In this document: positions 1 to 5,037 of the stretch, one piece after another | Layout: each line of letters opens with the position of its first letter | Position numbering within the stretch: position 1 is the stretch's first letter | Origin: Neisseriaceae bacterium | Lineage (GTDB): Bacteria; Pseudomonadota; Gammaproteobacteria; Burkholderiales; Neisseriaceae | Direction: 5' to 3' | Assembly (NCBI GenBank): GCA_030146285.1 | Contig: JASLBZ010000120.1 | Span: 1-10,662 of the forward strand | DNA: 10,662 nt | Translations under genes and position numbers: made by a program | The notes under the pieces: generated by a model | Database searches by the model: none | What the model saw: only the letters and a program-made list of their open reading frames with translations | Told to the model about the DNA's origin: nothing

Positions 1-1
1 T

Positions 2-556
2 TTGGCAACACACACTTCAAAGCCCTTACAGGCAGCCTTAACCGACATGAATAAGCACTCGAATAACATCATTGCTCGGACGGTATTTTTGAACCTCAGT
101 CGCCAAGAGGCAGCGGGTGGCAGTGTTGAGAAAAGCAATCAAATCATGCGCGATGTTTTGCAAAAAAATGGCATAGATAGCAGTTCGTTGGTGTTAGAAA
201 ATGGTTCTGGACTGTCACGAGATGAGCGCGTGAGCGCCAAAATGATGGCCAATATGCTGCATGCCAGTTACCAAAGTCCATTGGCTCAAAATATGATTGA
301 TACTTTGCCTGTGGGTGGTGAAAAAGGTGGCACATTGTCCAAACGCTTTGTTGGTCAATCTGGCCAATATCTTTTGAAAACAGGTACTTTGGAAAATGTG
401 CGTGCTTTGGCTGGCTATTGGTTTCCCGATGCAAGCGATTCGGGTAAGTCACCTTTGGTGGTGGTGGTGATTCTGAATGAGAGCCCTTATCCAAACCAAT
501 TAGAGGATTTGGATAAGGCTGTGAGTCAATTAATTGGGGAAGTGAACCCAACTTAG
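2..556 (+). CDS. dacB: D-alanyl-D-alanine carboxypeptidase/endopeptidase, S13 (PBP4) family, C-terminal part
   Basis: Only the last 184 or so codons are present; the reading frame runs off the left edge and the TTG at position 2 is not a real start. Two of the three penicillin-binding motifs are visible: SxN as Ser20-Asn-Asn22 and KTG at residues 126-128, within the sequence LLKTGTLENV. The ENGSGLSR segment (residues 67-73) is also typical of peptidase family S13. The SxxK nucleophile motif must lie upstream of the window. Family members act in the periplasm, trimming or cleaving peptidoglycan cross-links, so a signal peptide is expected in the missing part. The gene ends 66 bases before grxC, which seems to have its own promoter. 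The symbol dacB is by family; the distinction from other S13 paralogues is not possible from this fragment. Confidence 0.88.
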   Translation: MATHTSKPLQAALTDMNKHSNNIIARTVFLNLSRQEAAGGSVEKSNQIMRDVLQKNGIDSSSLVLENGSGLSRDERVSAKMMANMLHASYQSPLAQNMIDTLPVGGEKGGTLSKRFVGQSGQYLLKTGTLENVRALAGYWFPDASDSGKSPLVVVVILNESPYPNQLEDLDKAVSQLIGEVNPT

Positions 557-558
557 GA

Positions 559-588
559 TTGAAATTATTGTTTTTGCCCACATATAAG
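559..588 (+). promoter_or_regulatory. Probable sigma-70 promoter of grxC-secB
   Basis: TTGAAA at 559-564 and TATAAG at 583-588 are separated by 18 bases, each one base off consensus. Transcription would start near 595, leaving a leader of about 28 bases before grxC. A perfect 9-bp inverted repeat, TGTTTTTGC (569-577) and GCAAAAACA (588-596), overlaps the spacer and the -10 box. It might be an operator, a weak AT-rich stem after dacB, or chance. The -35 box overlaps the region just after the dacB stop codon. Confidence 0.42.
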
Positions 589-622
589 CAAAAACACATG
601 ATTTAAATACATTGGAATAATT

Positions 623-883
623 ATGCAAGCTGTTAAAATGTACACCACCCAAGTTTGTCCATATTGCACGATGGCAAAAAACTTGTTAAAGCAAGTTGGC
701 GTGACCAAAATTGAAGAAATTCGCATTGATGAAGATCCACAAGCCCGTGCAAAAATGATGCAGCTGACTGGTCGACGCACCGTGCCACAGATTTTTATTG
801 GCTCAACCCACGTTGGTGGTTTTGATGATTTAAGTGCTTTGCACAAAGCGGGCAAATTATTGCCTTTACTCAACAATTCATGA
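623..883 (+). CDS. grxC: Glutaredoxin 3 (GrxC-type, dithiol)
   Basis: This is an 86-residue single-domain glutaredoxin of normal length. The dithiol active site CPYC is at residues 12-15, the cis-proline TVP motif at 53-55 and the glutathione-binding GG at 65-66 (HVGGFDDL). It reduces disulfides and glutathione mixed disulfides in the cytoplasm using glutathione. The ATG at 623 has GGAA at 614-617, five bases away. Met6 (638) is an alternative start but would remove part of the first beta strand. The secB gene follows after 32 bases; the grxC-secB pairing is common in proteobacteria (in E. coli it is followed by gpsA), and here the unit ends with secB. Confidence 0.95.
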   Translation: MQAVKMYTTQVCPYCTMAKNLLKQVGVTKIEEIRIDEDPQARAKMMQLTGRRTVPQIFIGSTHVGGFDDLSALHKAGKLLPLLNNS

Positions 884-915
884 TTTTAAAGCGTATATTT
901 TAAGGAAAAAGAACG

Positions 916-1380
916 ATGAGCGAACAGAACGAAGCACAACAAGTAGAATCAACAGAACCAGTTTTCAATATTGAAAAATTGTATACCAAAGATATTTCTT
1001 TGGAAGTGCCACATGCACCTGAAGTTTTCTTGTCGCAAGAGCAACCAGAAGTTGAAATGAAAGTTGCTGCTCAAGGCACCAAAATTGAAGATGGTTTTTT
1101 TGAGTGCTCTGTTACGATTACAGTAACAGCCACATTGGCTGACAAACGTGTGATGTTTTTGAACGAAGTGGTTCAAGCCGGTATTTTCCGCATCCAAAAC
1201 ATGCCAGAAGATGATTTGGGCTTATTGTTAGGCGTTGCTTGTCCTAATATCTTGTACCCATATGCTCGTGAAGCGATTTCTAGCATTGTAACGCGCGCTG
1301 GTTTCCCTCCTGTGTTGTTGGCTCCAATCAACTTTGAAGCCATGTACCACCAAAACCAAAACAGTGAAGGCCAAGCTTAA
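916..1380 (+). CDS. secB: Protein-export chaperone SecB
   Basis: The 154-residue product matches the usual SecB length (about 155). Recognisable stretches are the N-terminal FNIEKLYTKDISLEVPHAP, the central beta region, and the C-terminal GVACPNILYPYAREAISSIV followed by RAGFPPVLLAPINFEAMY. SecB is a cytoplasmic tetramer that holds preproteins unfolded and delivers them to SecA. The N-terminus is acidic and Gln/Glu-rich, as is usual. AAGGA at 902-906 lies nine bases before the ATG. It is probably co-transcribed with grxC, and a strong terminator follows 20 bases after the stop codon. Confidence 0.96.
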   Translation: MSEQNEAQQVESTEPVFNIEKLYTKDISLEVPHAPEVFLSQEQPEVEMKVAAQGTKIEDGFFECSVTITVTATLADKRVMFLNEVVQAGIFRIQNMPEDDLGLLLGVACPNILYPYAREAISSIVTRAGFPPVLLAPINFEAMYHQNQNSEGQA

Positions 1381-1400
1381 GCTGGCACGAAACCGCATTG

Positions 1401-1428
1401 AAAAAAGCCAGCAAACGCTGGCTTTTTT
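1401..1428. terminator. Bidirectional intrinsic terminator between secB and tsaD
   Basis: A perfect 12-bp stem, AAAAAAGCCAGC (1401-1412) and GCTGGCTTTTTT (1417-1428), has a four-base AAAC loop. The run of T at the 3' end serves secB on the plus strand, and the A run at the 5' end serves convergent tsaD on the minus strand. Confidence 0.92.
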
Positions 1429-1463
1429 GTTGGGTATTTTTCATGCCATCAGCAAAAATCAGT

Positions 1464-2489
1464 TTATTGGCTTTTGACGATGTCAGTTAATGGCCAGCGG
1501 GGTTTGACATTGAAGCTGCCCACTGTTTGTGCTGCATCTAAATGCATTGCCCCTGCAAATGCAATCATTGCGCCATTGTCGGTACACAAAGCCAAAGGCG
1601 GAAAGAAGACTTGGGTTTTGGGTAGGGCATGTAAACTTTCACGCAAAGCCCAGTTGGCACCAACACCACCTGCCACCACCAATTGTTGGTAGCCTGTTTG
1701 CTTTAATGCTTTTTTGGCTTTTTGGGTTAAGACATCAACAACAGCTTCTTGAAAAGCACGACAAATATCATTGCGTGTTTCTTCGCTGATGGTGTCGCTG
1801 TTGGTTTGGGTTTTAATCTGATTTACAGCAGTTAATACCGCAGTTTTTAAGCCAGAAAAACTCATGTTCAAATCGCCTGAATGCAACATTGGGCGTGGAA
1901 ATTGAAATGCATCTTGGGTGCCTAATTTGGCCAACTCAGACAGCTTGGCTCCGCCAGGGTAGGGTAAGCCCAATAATTTGGCTGTTTTGTCAAAAGCTTC
2001 ACCGGCAGCATCATCCACACTCTCACCCAGTAGTTGATAATCTCCAATGGCTTTAACCGCCATAAATTGACTGTGACCACCAGATACCAATAAAGCAACA
2101 AATGGAAATTCGGGCTTGGTGTCTGCGAGCAAGGGCGATAGCAAATGGCCTTCTAAGTGGTGTACTGGAATCACAGGAATGTTCAATGACATGGCCAAGG
2201 CATTGGCGAAACTGGTGCCTGCTAAAAGTGCACCACCTAAACCTGGGCCTTGGGTATATGCGATGGCATCGATGTCTTGATAGGTTTTGCCGGCTTCTTG
2301 TAAACAAGCTTCGGTTAGTGGCGTCAGTCTGTGAATGTGATCGCGACTGGCCAATTCTGGTACCACACCACCATATTGAGCATGCATGGCAATTTGTGTG
2401 TGCAATTGATGCGCCAACATCCCTGCATCTGTGTCGTACAAAGCCACACCTGTTTCATCACAAGACGATTCAATTCCTAAAACCAACAT
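1464..2489 (-). CDS. tsaD: tRNA N6-adenosine threonylcarbamoyltransferase TsaD (Kae1/Gcp/YgjD family)
   Basis: TsaD transfers the threonylcarbamoyl group from TC-AMP to A37 of ANN-decoding tRNAs, working with TsaB and TsaE. With the ATG at 2489 the protein has 341 residues, close to E. coli TsaD. Visible motifs are the N-terminal MLVLGIESSCDETGVAL, the metal-binding HxxxH at His111/His115 (HHLEGH), SGGHS at 136-140, SFSGLKT at 210-216, VAGGVGAN at 272-279 and the metal-site Asp304 in TDNGAMIAFAG. The frame stays open to a GTG at 2546, but the 19 extra residues do not look like the family N-terminus. The conserved MLVLGIE start fits 2489, with AGG ten bases upstream. The gene is convergent with secB and divergent from the rraA-family gene. 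Confidence 0.95.
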   Translation of the reverse strand: MLVLGIESSCDETGVALYDTDAGMLAHQLHTQIAMHAQYGGVVPELASRDHIHRLTPLTEACLQEAGKTYQDIDAIAYTQGPGLGGALLAGTSFANALAMSLNIPVIPVHHLEGHLLSPLLADTKPEFPFVALLVSGGHSQFMAVKAIGDYQLLGESVDDAAGEAFDKTAKLLGLPYPGGAKLSELAKLGTQDAFQFPRPMLHSGDLNMSFSGLKTAVLTAVNQIKTQTNSDTISEETRNDICRAFQEAVVDVLTQKAKKALKQTGYQQLVVAGGVGANWALRESLHALPKTQVFFPPLALCTDNGAMIAFAGAMHLDAAQTVGSFNVKPRWPLTDIVKSQ

Positions 2490-2667
2490 ATCTTTTAAAC
2501 CTAACGTACAACGTGTTTGACAAAGCAAGTATTGTATCCGATTCACTTTGTCATTGCTTGAATTTGTATTTTCAATACCGTTGAGCCAAGGATATGTTAG
2601 GGGCGATAGGGTGAAATTGTGCAGTTGCGAGAAGTTTGATGTAAGTGGTCTATGTGATGAAATAACA

Positions 2668-2696
2668 TTGACAGTGTTCTGATTATATTCAATGAT
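2668..2696 (+). promoter_or_regulatory. Candidate promoter of the rraA-osmC operon
   Basis: A perfect TTGACA at 2668-2673 is followed after 17 bases by AATGAT at 2691-2696 (four of six matches to TATAAT). A better -10 sequence, TATATT at 2684-2689, is only ten bases from the -35 and so is badly spaced. Either would give a leader of roughly 35-45 bases before the start at 2740. Confidence 0.35.
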
Positions 2697-2739
2697 TGTT
2701 TAAAAATGAGGACCTTAACTTAAACAAAGGGAGAATAAA

Positions 2740-3237
2740 ATGTTATCACTACAAGAATGGTTAACCGCTGATTTGATTGACATGGCACCCGATAGCCCAA
2801 CTTGCGAGACGCAATTCAAACAATTTGGCTTGCGCAAAGCATTTCATGGCGCAGTTCGAACAATACGTTGTTTCCAAGATAATGGCTTGGTGAAAACGTT
2901 GCTCAATACCGAAGGGCAAGGACAGGTGCTGGTGATTGATGGTGGTGGTTCTTTGTACAGTGCATTGGTGGGGGATTTAATTGCAGCAAGCGCATGTGAG
3001 CACAACTGGGCAGGTATTATTGTGTATGGTGTCGTGCGTGACAGTGTGGCATTGAATAAATTACCCATTGGGATAAAAGCATTGGGCACTAACCCGAAAA
3101 AAAGTGCGAAAAATGGCTCTGGTGAAGTGGATTGTCCTGTGAACTTTGGTAAAGTAACTTTTCATGCAGGCGACTATGTTTATAGTGATGAAGACGGTAT
3201 TATCGTGGTTTCAAAACCGATTCATCATGAGGAATAA
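2740..3237 (+). CDS. RraA-family protein; likely 4-hydroxy-4-methyl-2-oxoglutarate aldolase/oxaloacetate decarboxylase type
   Basis: The 165-residue protein matches the RraA/HMG-aldolase fold along its length: KAFHGAVRTIRCFQDNGL (33-50), VLVIDGGGSLYSALVGDLIA (63-82), GIIVYGVVRDS (92-102) and VNFGKVTFHAGDYVYSDEDGIIV (134-156). Class II HMG/CHA aldolases of this family use a Gly-Asp ... Arg-Asp signature for pyruvate and metal binding. Here Gly78-Asp79 and Arg100-Asp101 are both present. E. coli RraA, the RNase E inhibitor, as I recall it lacks both Asp residues. An enzymatic role is therefore more likely than pure RNase E regulation, but this is inference. AGGGAG at 2728-2733 is a strong ribosome site. 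The osmC-family gene starts two bases after its stop codon. Confidence 0.85.
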   Translation: MLSLQEWLTADLIDMAPDSPTCETQFKQFGLRKAFHGAVRTIRCFQDNGLVKTLLNTEGQGQVLVIDGGGSLYSALVGDLIAASACEHNWAGIIVYGVVRDSVALNKLPIGIKALGTNPKKSAKNGSGEVDCPVNFGKVTFHAGDYVYSDEDGIIVVSKPIHHEE

Positions 3238-3239
3238 AC

Positions 3240-3656
3240 ATGGAAGTTTCAGCACAATGGGTTGATGGCATTTGTTTTTTGGGAACCACAGAAAGTGGAC
3301 ACAGTGTGGTCATGGATGGTGCTCCTGCTGTTGGCGGGCACAATCGTGGTGCACGACCAATGGAAATGCTGCTTTTGGGTATTGCTGGTTGCTCAAGCAT
3401 TGATGTGGTTAATATTGTGAAAAAGCAGCGCCAAGACATTGTCGATTGCTTTACCCATGTGAAAGCCGAGCGTGCGCAAACAGAACCGAAGGTCTTTACC
3501 AAGATTCACATTCATTTTGAAGTTCTTGGCAAGGATTTAAAAGAAGACGCTGTTGCCAAAGCGGTTGAATTATCAGCAGAGAAATATTGCTCTGCTTCTA
3601 TTATGTTGGGCAAAGCGTGCGAAATAAGCCACAGCTTTGAAGTAAAACAAGCTTAA
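3240..3656 (+). CDS. OsmC/Ohr-family protein, YhfA-like
   Basis: The 138-residue protein has the OsmC fold pattern: an N-terminal beta sheet, VGGHNRGARPMEMLLLGIAGCSSIDV with Cys51, and a second conserved Cys117 in EKYCSASIML. In Ohr and OsmC these two cysteines reduce organic hydroperoxides using lipoyl or other dithiols. The YhfA-like branch keeps both cysteines but its physiological substrate is not well defined. The ribosome site GAGGAA (3229-3234) lies inside the last codons of the rraA-family gene, only two bases separate the stop and start codons, and so the two genes are probably translationally coupled. The gene ends before the uptake-sequence hairpin at 3693. Confidence 0.88.
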   Translation: MEVSAQWVDGICFLGTTESGHSVVMDGAPAVGGHNRGARPMEMLLLGIAGCSSIDVVNIVKKQRQDIVDCFTHVKAERAQTEPKVFTKIHIHFEVLGKDLKEDAVAKAVELSAEKYCSASIMLGKACEISHSFEVKQA

Positions 3657-3692
3657 ATACCAAAACCAATCAAGTTAATTGGTGGTAGATGA

Positions 3693-3731
3693 AACACAGG
3701 CAGCCTGAAAATCATTCAGGCTGCCTGTGTT
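3693..3731. terminator. Bidirectional terminator built from two inverted DNA uptake sequences
   Basis: A perfect 17-bp stem, AACACAGGCAGCCTGAA at 3693-3709 and its complement at 3715-3731, has a five-base AATCA loop. It separates the convergent osmC-family gene and the phosphorylase gene, and its right arm ends one base before the phosphorylase stop codon. There is no long T run on the plus side. Uptake-sequence inverted repeats after genes are a known neisserial terminator type. Confidence 0.85.
3698..3726. repeat. Inverted pair of DNA uptake sequences, AGGCAGCCTGAA
   Basis: AGGCAGCCTGAA reads on the plus strand at 3698-3709 and on the minus strand at 3715-3726. From memory this is the Kingella-type dialect of the Neisseriaceae uptake sequence; N. 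meningitidis uses ATGCCGTCTGAA. The pilus-associated receptor ComP binds such repeats during natural transformation. This is the only exact copy pair I find in the window. Confidence 0.8.
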
Positions 3732-3732
3732 C

Positions 3733-4428
3733 TTATAAATGGGTGATGATGGTTTGAATGTCATGTAAGGCTGTTTGATTTTGTGGCAGGTTTTGACTGG
3801 GAAGTTGGTCGATAACATTACACACATGGGCATAATTCAAGTCCAATTCTCGCGCCAAGATGGCTTCAGGCATTCCTGTCATTCCCAGAACATCGGCGCC
3901 ATGTTGCTTTAATATCTTGATTTCGGTACCGGTTGGTAAGCGCGGACCTTGCAAGCAAGCATAAACGGCTTGAGAGTGGCATTGAATATTCAATGATTTG
4001 GTTTTTTGTAAAATAAGTTCACGCAGGCTCTTTGAGTATGGCTCTTCAAATGACATATTGGGCACAGGGCGAGTGCTGTTTTCAAAAAACGTATGCTCAC
4101 GGCTGTAGGTATTGTCGATGATGTCATTGGGAACCACCAGTTGTCCTGGTGTGATGATGGGGTTTAATGCGTAAACAGTTGATATAGAAACAATATTGTC
4201 TGCTTTAGCCTCTTTAAGTGCCCAGATGTTTGCACGGTAATTGATTTCATGCGGTGCAAGGTAATTGGCATAGCCATGGCGTATTAAAAAGGCCACTTCT
4301 TGCTCTCCAATAGCAACAAAAACAATCGGACTTGACGGTAGACCATAAGGTGTACGAATAATCTGTCGTCTGATGATATTCAATCCCAATCGCTGCAGCA
4401 ACTCATTACTGCCCATTATTGCAAGCAT
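3733..4428 (-). CDS. Purine nucleoside phosphorylase family 2, S-methyl-5'-thioinosine/thioadenosine phosphorylase-like
   Basis: The 231-residue protein (from Met at 4428) resembles the MTAP/MTIP branch of the PNP/UDP phosphorylases. Seen are FLIRHGYANYLAPHEINYRANIWALKE (48-73; phosphate-site Arg50-His51 and His60), QGPRLPTGTE (160-169) and GMTGMPEAILARELDLNYAHV (182-202). The GMTGMPEA and QGPRL forms are closer to bacterial methylthioinosine phosphorylases than to human MTAP. The reaction would split the methylthio-nucleoside with phosphate into a purine base and 5-methylthioribose-1-phosphate, serving polyamine by-product salvage. The usual N-terminal glycine loop GGTGL is altered to MGSNEL, and the base-binding region reads CNVIDQLPS, so the exact substrate is open. 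The ATG at 4428 is chosen because GAGG (complement of 4434-4437) lies five bases upstream; the ATG at 4443 has no such site. Confidence 0.75.
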   Translation of the reverse strand: MLAIMGSNELLQRLGLNIIRRQIIRTPYGLPSSPIVFVAIGEQEVAFLIRHGYANYLAPHEINYRANIWALKEAKADNIVSISTVYALNPIITPGQLVVPNDIIDNTYSREHTFFENSTRPVPNMSFEEPYSKSLRELILQKTKSLNIQCHSQAVYACLQGPRLPTGTEIKILKQHGADVLGMTGMPEAILARELDLNYAHVCNVIDQLPSQNLPQNQTALHDIQTIITHL

Positions 4429-4443
4429 AATTACCTCAAACAT

Positions 4444-4983
4444 ATAAAAATAAATACCATGACAGTATAACTTATTGTCATGAATTTAAAAGACCTATCC
4501 TGATTTTTAAGAGTTTGAAAAAAGCAATCTAGCATGGTGTATGGGGAATAACTTAACGATATGCCATAACATTATTTAATTACTTGTTAATGAGATAGAG
4601 ATTTGGCTGCATTTTTGATGGGAATAAATTGAATCTGGTTTCATAAATAAGATTTTTCATGTCTGAGTGGATTCAAAAATCACGTTCCTTTTTTTCTTTA
4701 TTATGCCCCTTGTTTCACTTGGTGGAACTGTAATTTCGGCTGTCGATATTGGTAAATTGTGCCTTAAAATATCGCAATTAAATAAAACAGACAAAGAAAA
4801 TAGCTTTTTTATTGAATGATTTACTGCTGGTTTGTATTCTTAAGTCTATAAAAATATTGAGTAAACCGAAAAACATCATTACATTAAAGTCTTTACTTAG
4901 TGGCATGTTTGCCTGTAAGTTAAAAAGCGTATCTATTAAAGAATACTGCAAATAAATCAACTCAAAATAAAATAATAATAATA
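4444..4983. other. 540-base AT-rich gap between divergent phosphorylase and permease genes
   Basis: No confident gene is present. It holds the phosphorylase promoter with its palindrome (4458-4482), an AT-rich stretch, and two adjoining plus-strand open frames (4667-4819 and 4812-4955) with no recognisable product, described as a finding. The right end has AT-only runs before the permease palindrome. I see no RNA gene, riboswitch-like fold or mobile-element end. Confidence 0.6.
4458..4482 (-). promoter_or_regulatory. Palindromic operator-like site over the phosphorylase promoter
   Basis: A perfect inverted repeat, CATGACA (4458-4464) and TGTCATG (4476-4482), has an 11-base centre. On the minus strand the centre carries TATACT (complement of 4464-4469), a five-of-six -10 box that would start transcription near 4457, about 29 bases before the ATG at 4428. 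No good -35 box is visible, the best 16-spaced hexamer being TTTTAA. A dimeric regulator bound here would cover the -10 region, as repressors do. Confidence 0.4.
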
Positions 4984-5012
4984 TTGTCATTAATTAATAT
5001 ATTAATAATGAC
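4984..5012. promoter_or_regulatory. Near-perfect palindrome upstream of the permease gene
   Basis: GTCATTA (4986-4992) and TAATGAC (5006-5012) flank the perfect inner palindrome TTAATATATTAA (4994-5005), with one extra base in the left arm. It ends 25 bases before the permease start codon. It begins with TTGTCAT (4984-4990), the same seven bases found at 4475-4481 in front of the phosphorylase. It could be an operator or an mRNA hairpin near the ribosome site; the core is pure AT, so chance structure is possible. Confidence 0.35.
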
Positions 5013-5037
5013 GCTTAAGATCCCAAAGGAGAATGTG

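Noticed and set aside
2490..2546. GTG start giving TsaD 19 extra N-terminal residues
   Set aside because: The family N-terminus matches MLVLGIESSCDE beginning at 2489, and the extra residues do not resemble it.
2102..2584. Plus-strand open frame of 160 codons opposite tsaD
   Set aside because: It lies antisense to a well-supported gene, and its product is Trp/Cys/His-rich with no recognisable domain.
3665..3683. Small inverted repeat ACCAAT / ATTGGT after the OsmC gene
   Set aside because: It is only six base pairs and AT-rich with no T run, and the strong uptake-sequence terminator follows at once.
4778..4990. Minus-strand open frame of 70 codons in the gap before the permease gene
   Set aside because: It has no ribosome site, starts inside the palindrome, and its Phe/Leu/Ile-rich product is what AT-rich DNA gives by chance. 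No motif was recognised.
4984..5037. TTG start giving the permease 18 extra residues
   Set aside because: It lies within the palindrome without a ribosome site, while the ATG at 5038 has AAAGGAG at ideal distance.
4444..5037. Possible SAM, purine or other riboswitch before the phosphorylase or permease
   Set aside because: The predicted phosphorylase leader is only about 29 bases, and no conserved riboswitch core was recognised before the permease.
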